Shown: positions 44,505 through 53,743 of the stretch, piece by piece
Position numbering within the stretch: position 1 is the first letter of the stretch
Layout: each line of letters begins with the position of its first letter
NCBI RefSeq assembly: GCF_025562715.2
Contig: NZ_JAPFCC010000001.1
Location: forward strand, 3,759,501-3,823,500
Reading direction: 5' to 3'
DNA length: 64,000 bases
DNA from: Endozoicomonas gorgoniicola
GTDB taxonomy: Bacteria; Pseudomonadota; Gammaproteobacteria; Pseudomonadales; Endozoicomonadaceae
Made by a program: the position numbers and the translations under genes
The notes under the pieces: model-generated
What the model saw: only the letters and a program-made list of their open reading frames with translations
Database searches by the model: none
Told to the model about the DNA's origin: nothing

Positions 44505-46364
44505 CTACCAGAAAACAAGACCCGTCAGGGCTGGTATTAATACCGCTGGAAGCATCACAGAGGCGGCGACTTGATTTGCACCTGAAGTAGTCGGGCAATG
44601 GCAGGTGCTTTCTCCTTCACTCCATTCGACATCGGCATTTTTCCAGTTTCCGCCTTTGCGATAGCAGACTTCAAGCTTGCTATTTTTATGTACATTGCCT
44701 CCCGGACATGCCAGATAATAATATCTTGCACAACCTTTCCAATTGCTATGGTTCTTTGCCTTCTCTATATGTGCATCCCAAACCGGCTTGCCTTTTTCAT
44801 CCATATCGGGTGCGCAATCATCGCTCCAGGGTGAATCACCGCTATAGTCACATTGAGCTATGTTAGAGCACGGAGGTTCTACAACGCTGAGAGTATGCTC
44901 TATTGAATCAACAAACCAAATGCGTTTAGTCTGTTTGTCTATGGTCAAACCTGCAATTCGGCTTGATGGGGTATAAATGCTGCCAATCAATGTATGGTTT
45001 TGTGTTTTGAGATTCAGCCTGATAGCGTGGATATATCCGGTTGCAGCATCCGTTACAAATAGCCGGTCTTCCGAGATAGCAAGCCCACTGGGGGTTTCAA
45101 GCTTAAGGCCTTTGACTTTAAGTTCAGTAAATGTAGCACCGACCATGCTGGTATAAGTGGTGTAATATTCTCGCCACTCTCTTTTGGGTTTTACATGACC
45201 ACCGCTAGATCCACTTCCGGTGTCCAGAACGTTAATAACTCCTTTTGCCGGGTTGGCGATAAACAAGAACTTGTCGTATTTGACCATATGCCCGGGGATA
45301 ATTGGCCCGGCAGCCGATTTTTTAGTCATAGTGGTTCCCGCATAGCGGAACAGGGAGGCACCAGTGTGAGTATAGCCACCATAACCATGGGATTGGGTGA
45401 TGTTGGTGTACACAATACTGCCGTATTTAGAGTCGACACCGGCATCCCATGTCCAGTAACCCGCGTCTTTTCCGTCCCAGACAACCCCCATTGCATAGGG
45501 TTGTTGATGAATCATCGACAGGTGGGAACCAAAAGGCTTCATCTTCAGGTTATCCGGAAAAAAGTCGTTATTTTTAATGGCAAACGTTTTAAGGTTATTT
45601 TCCCAAAGTGTTGGCCCCATAAAATCAGTACAGCGTCGTTTAGTATAATCTGGTCTCATAAAATTGATGGCTGTGTAATCATTGCAGCCTCCGGGGGTCG
45701 TTATAAACGTTCCCGATTTACTTAGATATTCAGCCATGGTTCCCGGAAAATCAGGCTTATCCCCATCGGCAGGTGCTTCACCAAAGTCTATGGCTGTCGG
45801 ATGATGCATAAAATGGCAGGACGCAAGATCACTCCGTTCTTCCGGCTTATAGCCTGTCTTTGTTCTCGGGCAGTAAAAGATAGAGAGGCTGTCACCTCCA
45901 CTGTTTACAGCCCAAATCTGCCCTCTTTTTTTGGGATTCTCAGCAACGTCAACCGGATTTTTCAGTCCTCCTATATCGGATGTTCCCCACTGCCGTATTG
46001 CTGGGACAAATTGACCACCGTATTTTGCCCCGAACTCGGGAATGCAGTCATTTTTTGCTTCTGACCCGCTGCAACGTGAAGCAAGGGGGCATCGACCATA
46101 CCCAACAGATGAACCCCCGGTTTTAATATCAAGGGTGCAGTCTACAGCACCATATGCACTCGTCGTTGCGGGCGTTGTAGCATTGATAGCAGTCGGAACC
46201 GTTGTAGCATTGATAGGATTCGGGGCAATTGTAGCATTCGCCCCCGTTGGAGCAGCTTTGCCCGGCACTGAATTTACCAATAGTGTCATTGACAACGCTA
46301 AGGGCGATAAATGTCGTATAACTGTTGAATAGCGTATTTTGAATTCGTGGTACATAACAATCAC
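44505..46364 (-). CDS. Secreted propeller-like protein with Asn-Ala-Thr repeats
   Basis: This 619-residue exported protein has the signal region SPLALSMTLLVNSVPGKAA. Residues 38-70 repeat NATI/NATT units (ANATIAPNPINATTVPTAI), a mucin-like, sequon-rich stretch. A Cys-rich segment follows (CTLDIKTGG to CIPEFG). The main part shows repeated strand patterns such as PSGLAISEDRLFVTDAATGY and IAGLTIDKQTKRIWFVDS, typical of NHL/YVTN-like beta-propellers. The C-terminal 20 residues (VMLPAVLIPALTGLVFW) are hydrophobic with no positively charged tail, like a membrane or GPI-type anchor signal. A GTG start with AGGAG close upstream is used; an ATG three codons in is an alternative. Function is unknown; a surface or host-contact role is inferred. 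Confidence 0.72.
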   Translation of the reverse strand: MIVMYHEFKIRYSTVIRHLSPLALSMTLLVNSVPGKAAPTGANATIAPNPINATTVPTAINATTPATTSAYGAVDCTLDIKTGGSSVGYGRCPLASRCSGSEAKNDCIPEFGAKYGGQFVPAIRQWGTSDIGGLKNPVDVAENPKKRGQIWAVNSGGDSLSIFYCPRTKTGYKPEERSDLASCHFMHHPTAIDFGEAPADGDKPDFPGTMAEYLSKSGTFITTPGGCNDYTAINFMRPDYTKRRCTDFMGPTLWENNLKTFAIKNNDFFPDNLKMKPFGSHLSMIHQQPYAMGVVWDGKDAGYWTWDAGVDSKYGSIVYTNITQSHGYGGYTHTGASLFRYAGTTMTKKSAAGPIIPGHMVKYDKFLFIANPAKGVINVLDTGSGSSGGHVKPKREWREYYTTYTSMVGATFTELKVKGLKLETPSGLAISEDRLFVTDAATGYIHAIRLNLKTQNHTLIGSIYTPSSRIAGLTIDKQTKRIWFVDSIEHTLSVVEPPCSNIAQCDYSGDSPWSDDCAPDMDEKGKPVWDAHIEKAKNHSNWKGCARYYYLACPGGNVHKNSKLEVCYRKGGNWKNADVEWSEGESTCHCPTTSGANQVAASVMLPAVLIPALTGLVFW

Positions 46365-46669
46365 ACGCTCCTGTCAGGACGTTTGAAAAAGTGAACTCAA
46401 ATTATGAAAAAGCAAAGCCAAACGAGAAATTGAAAGCGTTTTTTCAGCAGGTCATTCCGTACTGGCGACGATTGCCTTAACGGGCTGGATGAAAAATTAT
46501 GCTTATAAAGAGGCGGAGAGCCTTGGTTGATATAAATCACTCTGCCGAGTGACAAATGTAGCTGAATTAAATCTGAATGATAAAAATTAATTGATACAAC
46601 CCGAGCCCCGGGAACCATCACAGCCAGGGTGTGTCCAATGTGGAGTTACAAAGAATCAGGGAAGATATC
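46365..46669. other. Divergent intergenic region
   Basis: AT-rich DNA between the minus-strand propeller gene and the plus-strand SR-like gene. It presumably carries back-to-back promoters. No boxes could be assigned and no RNA gene is visible. Confidence 0.45.
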
Positions 46670-49600
46670 ATGTTTACAGGCGGAGCAGGGACGACCCCTC
46701 CAGACAGTAAGGCTTCAGCAGCACTTTCTGCAACAACATCCTCAGCAACCCAACCTGAGACGACCTTCAGGCATTCCACGGTAAAACGTGGAAATATCCG
46801 TGGTCGTCAGAAACATAACAATAGCAACAGTGAACCGGAATCCAGCCGCTCCCGCAGCAGGTCACGATCTCCGCAGAGAATCCGTAGCAGAAAGGCAGAC
46901 TCTCGCCACACCTCACGCACTTCCCATTCACGCAGTGCAACCACAGGTACACAACGAAAGGGGGAATCGTCCTCAAGCAGGCGCACCATTCCTGAGAAGT
47001 TTCGTGAAGTCCATTTGGAGTGCTGTGATTATATGGCGAAAGGTCAGTTTGAAAAGGCCAGTAAGGCGATTAGAGAGCTTCAGAACAAGCACCCCTGGGT
47101 AAGCGCCCGGGAGTTTGGCAGAAGAAACTGTTTTTCACAGGAAGACATGAGAAGCCTGGTTGAACTGGATGACATGCTTTCGGTGCTGGTGATTATTGCC
47201 AAGTACTATCAGAGTACACCTGCGCCAAAAACCACAAAAAAAGATTTCAAAAAAAATGAGCTGACTATCATCACACAGAGCATGAAAGCCCCGGATAAAT
47301 GGGAAAGGGATCTGCCAGAGGACTACGACAACCTCGACTGGGCAGATATTCGCAAGTCCGTTATTTTTGCCGATAACTACCTGCTTAATGACGCCCGGCA
47401 TCCAGACTCTTCAGACGAAGCCTTTACGGACCGGCTCAAAGCGGCTCACAGGTATCTTATGTGGAGCCTGAACAGCCAGGTACTCAAAAGCAACGGCCAG
47501 CCCCAATGGCTGGAGTGTTACATTAAAGTGTGCCAACAACTCCCCGAAAAAGACCCCCATTTCAGGGAGTCTGCCGACGGGCAGCGCGCCAGAAGGGTGG
47601 TGGAACTGGTTGACGGAATTAAATCAGCCAAAAATATACACAAGGCATTTCGCCTTATGAAAGAACAGCACAATGCCGCCGTTCGTGAAGGTTTCAGCCA
47701 GGATGCCGCTGTGATCATGGCCTGTGGAGCCAGGGCTTTTTCAGAAGCCTGGCTCCACGGCCGGAAGCTCAATTCAGAAGAGAACCTTATTCGTAAGAAC
47801 AATAATATGCTCTTTTATGGCTGGACCCTGCTCACCTTCGGTCCCAGGGGCTACCGTAACTCCGTGCACAGCGAAAAAGATGCTAAACAGGTGTCACAGC
47901 ACTTTGTCAGCCTAGGACAGCTGGGTCTCTCTGCCAGTCAAAACCCTGAGATGATGAGAAAGTTTACCAAAGGACTGGTGAACGAGAAGTACTTTACGTC
48001 ATCCTCTTCCGCAAAAGCGATGTCTTTGGATCTTAGTAAATATTGCGGCACGATTATAGAAAAGAACTGGCTGGCATTTCTCGAATCCATTGCAAGAGGT
48101 GATTACTGGTTCGCAAAATCCTGCCTGGGCAGATTGCCGGATTATGAAAAAGGATCTCACCAGAAAGAAGTGATCGATCTTGCTTATGCTGATTGCTATC
48201 TGCATACAGATCAAAAGGATAAGGCTCTTAAAATACTGGATGACATAAAACCAGACAAGGGAACCTATGCGCACCTTGAGAAGGCCCGGCTCTACTTTGC
48301 AGCTGGTCAATCTGCAGACGCTCTGGATTTGATAAAGGATGTCAAGGGCAGGTTAAATGACATTTTCCAGTTAGCTTACAACCGGCTGGAAGATCAGATC
48401 GGTTCACCCGACCGCAGTCGCCGGTTCAGAAGTGACAGAAGTGACAGAAGTGACAGAAGCGACAGAAGCGACAGAAGCGACAGCAGTAGCAGCAGCAGTG
48501 ACAGCAGCAGTAGCAGCAGCAGTAGCAGTAGCAGCAGTGACAATGACTCATCCGATTCTGAACAGACCTCAAGACACTCCAGAAAAAGACGTGCAGCGTC
48601 GTCAGACACTGACTCTGAACATACCAAAACCAAAAAACCCAGGGCAGGTGACTCCAGCGCCCCGGTCAGCAAGACCGGTCACACCGACGATGTCCCCGTG
48701 AGTGGGCCTGAAATAGACAGCGCCAGTGTAACGGTACCACCACAGATTAATGTTAACACCGTGTCAACCCAGGTGGGCACCGGTGAACTCCTTGATCCCA
48801 AAGCCATACAGTCCGAAATGTTGCGCTCTTCTGCAGCACTTAAGGAACTGCAGGAAACTCACGACCAGCTGACTACCACTCACACGCAAGTACAGGAAGA
48901 ACTGAGTCAGCTCCAGTCACAGCAAGTGCAACTAATGACCAAAATCAAAACACTCAATGCTGAACGGGAAACACTGCAACAACAACTGTCTCAGGCCAGC
49001 GCTACAAGTCAGCAGCTGGAAGCGTTACAGAAAAATTATGATGATCTTTCAACCCGGCACAAGAATCTGAAAAAGGAAATGGACAGGTATCATAAAGAAT
49101 CCCATTTGGCCAGGCAAAAACTAAATGAGAAGATCGACAGACTCACCAGTGAGCAGAGTGTACATAAACCTGCCGCGCAGCCCGAGTCTGAGCCTTACAC
49201 TGAAATGAAGCAACGCCTGGAAACTGAACAGAGCCATTCTGCTGCACAATTAAAACAACACCTTCAGACAGTGCAGAAGTTTAAGGAAACTGAAGCCGCA
49301 CAGTTACAGAAGATCTGTACACTTAAAGAACGCATTACCGATCTGCAAACAAAGAACGCAAAGGCAACAGAGGAAAAAGACCGCCTGAAGAACCGGTATA
49401 AAGAGGATACAGGTTCGCTCCGTAAAGAAATTCGAGAGCGCCAAAAACAGTTTTCCAATCTCGAAGAGGAACATTACGAGCTTCAGAAAAAAAACGAAAG
49501 CACGATCAGCACCCTGGAAAAACAGTGTGAAGAACTCAGGGAAAATGTGAAGGTTTCTGATGAGAGCAGGCTGAAAACAGAACAGGAAAATAAAGAGCTG

Positions 49601-51514
49601 CTGGTTAAAAATTCAGCGTCAAACCTGAAGTTTCTGGGGTTAAAAACTCAAAATCAGCAGCTGACCACTCAACTCCAATCTACCCGGGAGCAGGCAGCCC
49701 AACAGCAGAAGCTCGCACAACAGGAACAGCAAACCCTGAAAGATCAGATCGAGCAGTTTGAGACTAAAGCAGCCGGTCAGCAACAACAGATTTCAGCGCT
49801 TGAAGTTGAAAACAATACCCTTCATGACAATGTTGCAGTACTCAGCACCAGGATCAGCAAATTTGTCGAGCAAGAGACCAGCTTACAAAAAGAAAAACAA
49901 ACCCTGCTAGACAGCAAGCAGCAGCTTGAAGAGGAAACAACGAACCTTAAGAACAAAACAGCCAATCAGCAATCACAGCTTTCATCACTTGAAGATGAAA
50001 ACAAAAACCTTCAGAGCAATCTAAAGGCTCTCACCGCCAGAATCAGCGAATTCACCCAGGAAAAGCAAACCCTGCTAGACAGCAAGCAGCAGCTTGAACA
50101 GGAAACAACCAGCCTTAAGCAGAAAACTGTCGATCTGCAACAACAGGTTTCAGCACTTGAAAATGAAAACAATGCTCTTCATGACAATGTTACAGTACTC
50201 AACACCAGGATCAGCGAATTTGTCGAGCAAGAGACCAGCTTACAAAAAGAAAAACAAACCCTGCTAGACAGTAAGCACCAGCTTGAAGAGGAAACAACGA
50301 ACCTTAAGAACAAAACTGCCGGTCTGCAACAACAGGTTTCATCACTGGAAGCTGAAAACAGTACCCTCCAGGACAACGTAAAGGCTCTCACCAATAAAGT
50401 CAGCGAAGCGAGCCAGCTTGAACAGGCCAATATTACCTTTAAGGATAAGACAGAAGCCCTCTCGAAAGAGGTTGAACGACTGAAGCCTTTTGAGCAGGAA
50501 GCAACGAGTCTCGGGAATAAAACAAAGAGTCAGCAAGTAGAGATTTCCGGACTTGAAGCTAAAAACAGCGCCCTTCAGGAGCAGTTACAGCCATTAAAAG
50601 ATGAGTTCAATACACTGCAACAACGTCATCAGAACCTTACGGATGAAATGGCCCAGAAAACCGGACAACTGGCAGTAGTAAATGAAGAGAGACAGGCATT
50701 TAAGGATAAAATTGAAGAGCTTGATACGAAAATAATGATCCTCCAAGAACAACTGGTGGATAAAGATGATCTCCTGATGCGCTCAACTCAACTGACAACT
50801 GACTTAGAGGTTGCCCGTCAGGAGCTGCAGGAATCAACCAGGCAACTGGAAGAAAAAAGCCAGAAAGCACAGGCTGCCAACCGGGCTCTACAACAGACAA
50901 AAGCGGAACTGGAATCCAGGGATCAGAAAGTACAGTCTGTCACCCAGGCACTGCAACAGACAAAAGCGGAACTGGAAGCAAAGAACCGGGAATTGGAAAC
51001 AGCCACTCAGTCTCTGAATCTGTCTAAAGCGCAATTGGAAGAACAGAGTCAGAAAATGGAGACACTCCAACAGCAGGAAATGGCCAGATCCCTCTACATA
51101 GGACGGCTTGAGGGCTCCATGGCAGCATTTTATGCCTCCTTCTCCATGGCTGCCCCTTTTTCTACTGTTTTTTCTTCTACGGCACAGTCAGCCGTGCAAC
51201 CACCAGTGAACCCTGCAACTGCCGGTTACTGTCCAACACTCGCTCCCTTTCCCGGCCAGTCAGGACCCACAAACACCACTGTGACCTACGCTGTCGCTCC
51301 AGTAACATCGACCTCACAGAGCGAGTCAGTCAGCGTAAGGCCAACAGGACAGGGTACCACTGGGACGTCGACTACTCCCTCCACTTCACAAGTGGAACGG
51401 AATAACTCAACATCAGAAAACCAACTCCCTGATTCCCAAGACTTTAATGACCTTCTGGAAATCATCGACAGGGAGATGGGCCCCAATAGGGAGAGAGACC
51501 CCAAAGGCTCATAA
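46670..51514 (+). CDS. SR-protein-like giant coiled-coil protein, candidate nucleomodulin
   Basis: This is a 1614-residue protein without signal peptide or membrane span. Domains in order: a Ser/Thr-rich leader (1-50); an arginine/serine region at about 54-106 with SSRSRSRSRSPQRIRSR, as in eukaryotic splicing SR proteins; a helical region (110-580) with TPR-like pairs near 510-560 (AYADCYLHTDQKDKALKIL); an (RSD)n then poly-Ser/Asp tract (584-632) ending in a basic NLS-like patch SRHSRKRRAASS and TKTKKPR; a coiled coil from about 717 to 1477 with internal 60-residue repeats; and a Ser/Thr/Pro-rich tail. ATG 46670 has AGGGA 7 nt upstream; a GTG at 46631 is in frame. Such composition is rare in bacteria and suggests a host-directed, possibly nuclear, effector. 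The function is unproven. Confidence 0.8.
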   Translation: MFTGGAGTTPPDSKASAALSATTSSATQPETTFRHSTVKRGNIRGRQKHNNSNSEPESSRSRSRSRSPQRIRSRKADSRHTSRTSHSRSATTGTQRKGESSSSRRTIPEKFREVHLECCDYMAKGQFEKASKAIRELQNKHPWVSAREFGRRNCFSQEDMRSLVELDDMLSVLVIIAKYYQSTPAPKTTKKDFKKNELTIITQSMKAPDKWERDLPEDYDNLDWADIRKSVIFADNYLLNDARHPDSSDEAFTDRLKAAHRYLMWSLNSQVLKSNGQPQWLECYIKVCQQLPEKDPHFRESADGQRARRVVELVDGIKSAKNIHKAFRLMKEQHNAAVREGFSQDAAVIMACGARAFSEAWLHGRKLNSEENLIRKNNNMLFYGWTLLTFGPRGYRNSVHSEKDAKQVSQHFVSLGQLGLSASQNPEMMRKFTKGLVNEKYFTSSSSAKAMSLDLSKYCGTIIEKNWLAFLESIARGDYWFAKSCLGRLPDYEKGSHQKEVIDLAYADCYLHTDQKDKALKILDDIKPDKGTYAHLEKARLYFAAGQSADALDLIKDVKGRLNDIFQLAYNRLEDQIGSPDRSRRFRSDRSDRSDRSDRSDRSDSSSSSSDSSSSSSSSSSSSDNDSSDSEQTSRHSRKRRAASSDTDSEHTKTKKPRAGDSSAPVSKTGHTDDVPVSGPEIDSASVTVPPQINVNTVSTQVGTGELLDPKAIQSEMLRSSAALKELQETHDQLTTTHTQVQEELSQLQSQQVQLMTKIKTLNAERETLQQQLSQASATSQQLEALQKNYDDLSTRHKNLKKEMDRYHKESHLARQKLNEKIDRLTSEQSVHKPAAQPESEPYTEMKQRLETEQSHSAAQLKQHLQTVQKFKETEAAQLQKICTLKERITDLQTKNAKATEEKDRLKNRYKEDTGSLRKEIRERQKQFSNLEEEHYELQKKNESTISTLEKQCEELRENVKVSDESRLKTEQENKELLVKNSASNLKFLGLKTQNQQLTTQLQSTREQAAQQQKLAQQEQQTLKDQIEQFETKAAGQQQQISALEVENNTLHDNVAVLSTRISKFVEQETSLQKEKQTLLDSKQQLEEETTNLKNKTANQQSQLSSLEDENKNLQSNLKALTARISEFTQEKQTLLDSKQQLEQETTSLKQKTVDLQQQVSALENENNALHDNVTVLNTRISEFVEQETSLQKEKQTLLDSKHQLEEETTNLKNKTAGLQQQVSSLEAENSTLQDNVKALTNKVSEASQLEQANITFKDKTEALSKEVERLKPFEQEATSLGNKTKSQQVEISGLEAKNSALQEQLQPLKDEFNTLQQRHQNLTDEMAQKTGQLAVVNEERQAFKDKIEELDTKIMILQEQLVDKDDLLMRSTQLTTDLEVARQELQESTRQLEEKSQKAQAANRALQQTKAELESRDQKVQSVTQALQQTKAELEAKNRELETATQSLNLSKAQLEEQSQKMETLQQQEMARSLYIGRLEGSMAAFYASFSMAAPFSTVFSSTAQSAVQPPVNPATAGYCPTLAPFPGQSGPTNTTVTYAVAPVTSTSQSESVSVRPTGQGTTGTSTTPSTSQVERNNSTSENQLPDSQDFNDLLEIIDREMGPNRERDPKGS
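48427..48540 (+). repeat. Tandem 9-bp (AGAAGYGAC) and AGC-type codon repeats
   Basis: Six units of AGAAGTGAC/AGAAGCGAC encode Arg-Ser-Asp repeats, followed by runs of AGCAGTAGC-like units encoding poly-Ser with Asp. All units are multiples of three, so slippage would lengthen or shorten the tract without breaking the frame. Confidence 0.92.
49770..50400 (+). repeat. Coiled-coil encoding DNA repeats
   Basis: A segment of about 95 bp starting GAGCAAGAGACCAGCTTACA recurs almost unchanged at 49867 and 50224, and its second half (CAAACCCTGCTAGACAGCAA) also near 50070. The protein unit is about 60 residues, with QTLLDSKQQLEEETTNLKNK and a QQVSALENENNALHDNV part. The near identity indicates recent internal duplication. 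Confidence 0.85.
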
Positions 51515-51832
51515 CCTGGTACGCACTTCAGAGTCTTCTCGATTAAGTAAAGTTGCAGAAACACTAAGTATCTACCAAGCTTTGTGCAGCTGGTTTCCCG
51601 TTGGCGTGAACATGACTATGCGTCACGGTGAAGCCCGTGTGACAGCAGTAAACCTCGTGTCTGATACTAAATTTGGCTTTACACAAAAACAGACTGGCAG
51701 AAATACATTGAGAGCCAAATGCAAGGTTTAGGAGTACACCAGAGTATCCGGGGGAGTCTGTACGACAAAACAAATCAGCTAATGACTGAGAGTACTTCTA
51801 TTCTCTGACAGGTAAGTGCGTCCGGAGAATAG
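51515..51832. other. Intergenic region, no feature recognised
   Basis: 318 bp between the SR-like gene and the antiporter gene on the same strand. No supported coding sequence, RNA gene, clear terminator or IS end is visible on either strand. Confidence 0.5.
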
Positions 51833-53659
51833 GTGTTTATGATCTATCAGAGGTTTTGTAAGAAAATCATGCATTCACCAACAACCTTTTCAAAACCGAA
51901 AGGATGCTGCTTTCACCTCGGTCGCCTGGCTCCCCTGGGGATTTTTCTACTGTTTCTGGCTATGTCCTTCTGGGTCGGACGAACGATGGCTCCGATATCT
52001 CAGGTTCAGGAACAGGTGCTGCCTCAGGAAACCACCCCGGATGGTTCCAGGTTTGTTAGCTTCCAGAACCTGGACATTCCACTGTCAGAAATTACCCCCT
52101 ATCATCAAAGCCCGCTGCACCCTTCGAACCTCAATCAGACAACTCTGAAGCAGAAACTTCCAGAGCCGGTCCTGGCCAGACGGATAGGTTCCGATGGCAT
52201 GTCTCAGGTGTTAAAACTGAGTGTTGTTCGTCATTGGGGAGGCTGGTCACTGCTGCCAGCCCTGACCGCCATTATTCTTTGTTTCATGCTCAAAGAACCC
52301 CTGACAGCCCTGCTTGGGGGGTTGCTTGTCGGGGGCGCGCTGATCGGTCAGTACGATGTTACCCGGCTGCTGGTAAACAGCATCGGGCAGCCGGGTTCTG
52401 CAGTTCTGCTGATTTTGTACCTCTGGCTGCTGGGCGGGCTGAGTGGTATCTGGGGAAAAACCGGTGCTGCTCAGGCCTTCGCCCGTTTTCTGTCGCGACA
52501 CTGCGTCAAAGGGCCTGTGTCAGCAAAGTTAGTAGCCTGGACTCTGGGTATCCTGATGTTCCAGGGAGGAACCATTTCTGCCGTACTGGTGGGTACCACT
52601 GTGACGCCCGTTGCCGATGAAGAAAAGATATCAAAAGAGGAACTGTCGTATATTGTAGACTCCACTTCCTCTCCTGTCGCAGTGATACTGGCCTTTAATG
52701 CCTGGCCGGGGTTTGTACAACCTTTACTGATTGTCAGTGGTGTTAGCTTTCTGGCTACAGAATCCGATCGTCTGACGTTCTTTTTCCAGTGCCTGCCTTT
52801 GTCGTTTTACGCTATTTTGGCGGTTCTGGGTACTTTTCTGTTATCAATCGACAAGGCTCCCTTTATTGGGCGACAAATGAAAAAGGCGATTAAACGGGCT
52901 CGATCGACAGGGCAGTTATCAGCGCCGGACAGTCGTCCCCTCGCGTCTCGTGAAATTGATAATGCCTCGGGGGACTATCAACCATGGGTGCTGGAATTTG
53001 TACTCCCGCTAGGCGTGCTGATCGGTACTGCACTGGTGACTTTCTGGTTGCGCGGTACTCCACAGATTCTCTGGGCCTTTTCTGCAGCCTTTGTACTGGC
53101 CGGAGGCATTGCCCTGATGAGGGGCATGAACCTCAATGACCTGACGGACGGTGTAGTGGACGGTCTGAAATCGGTGGTACTCGGCTCTGTCATTATTTTA
53201 CTGGCTGTCACCATGGGGCATCTAAGTCAGCAGACAGGAGGAGGGGCTTTTCTCGTCAGCCTCTTGTCAGAACGTTTGCTGAATGTTTACTGGCTGCTGC
53301 CAGCCCTGTTATTTGGGTTAAGTATTGTGGTTGCCTTTTCCACAGGCACCAGCCTGGGAACCTATGCCGTTGTTTACCCACTGGCAATGCCTCTGGCCTG
53401 GAGCCTGACCCTGGGTCTTGGATTAGAAGAAAGCAGTGCCTGGCTGTTTATGGCGCTGTGTTTTGCCTGTGTGCTGAATGGTGCAGTGTTTGGTGACCAG
53501 ACCTCACCCATTTCAGATACCACGGTTTTATCGGCACTGTGTACGGGGTGTGACCTGATGGATCATGTCAGAACCCAGCTACCCCAGGCCATGACTATGG
53601 CGGCTATAGCCACCGTATTGTGGACACTGGTCGCATTTTTTGGGTGTCCACTGCCTTAG
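51833..53659 (+). CDS. NhaC-family Na+/H+ antiporter-like protein
   Basis: This 608-residue membrane protein belongs to the Na+/H+ antiporter NhaC-type superfamily. Signatures include LMFQGGTISAVLVGTTVTPV, VDSTSSPVAVILAFNAW, AFSTGTSLGTYAVVYPLAM, and the late FGDQTSPISDTTVLSALCTG with CDLMDHVRTQLPQA. After a first hydrophobic helix (residues 34-50) there is an unusually long hydrophilic loop of about 75 residues before the main membrane domain. It would exchange Na+ (or malate/lactate-type solutes in relatives) for protons at the inner membrane. A GTG start with GGAG at a suitable distance is used; an ATG two codons downstream is an alternative. Confidence 0.85.
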   Translation: MFMIYQRFCKKIMHSPTTFSKPKGCCFHLGRLAPLGIFLLFLAMSFWVGRTMAPISQVQEQVLPQETTPDGSRFVSFQNLDIPLSEITPYHQSPLHPSNLNQTTLKQKLPEPVLARRIGSDGMSQVLKLSVVRHWGGWSLLPALTAIILCFMLKEPLTALLGGLLVGGALIGQYDVTRLLVNSIGQPGSAVLLILYLWLLGGLSGIWGKTGAAQAFARFLSRHCVKGPVSAKLVAWTLGILMFQGGTISAVLVGTTVTPVADEEKISKEELSYIVDSTSSPVAVILAFNAWPGFVQPLLIVSGVSFLATESDRLTFFFQCLPLSFYAILAVLGTFLLSIDKAPFIGRQMKKAIKRARSTGQLSAPDSRPLASREIDNASGDYQPWVLEFVLPLGVLIGTALVTFWLRGTPQILWAFSAAFVLAGGIALMRGMNLNDLTDGVVDGLKSVVLGSVIILLAVTMGHLSQQTGGGAFLVSLLSERLLNVYWLLPALLFGLSIVVAFSTGTSLGTYAVVYPLAMPLAWSLTLGLGLEESSAWLFMALCFACVLNGAVFGDQTSPISDTTVLSALCTGCDLMDHVRTQLPQAMTMAAIATVLWTLVAFFGCPLP

Positions 53660-53743
53660 ACGCTCACCGATTGCTTAACGGGGGTCTGCCCTGATTTGAT
53701 GAATTTCAGTTGATGAATTTCAGTTGATGGAGCAGATGATCAC

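Noticed and set aside
48394..48672. Minus-strand frame rich in Leu and Ser opposite the Ser/Asp repeat
   Set aside because: The poly-Leu pattern is only the complement of the AGC/GAC repeats.
51447..51731. Plus-strand frame overlapping the end of the SR-like gene
   Set aside because: It starts inside the confident gene in another frame and continues into non-coding DNA without any recognisable motif.
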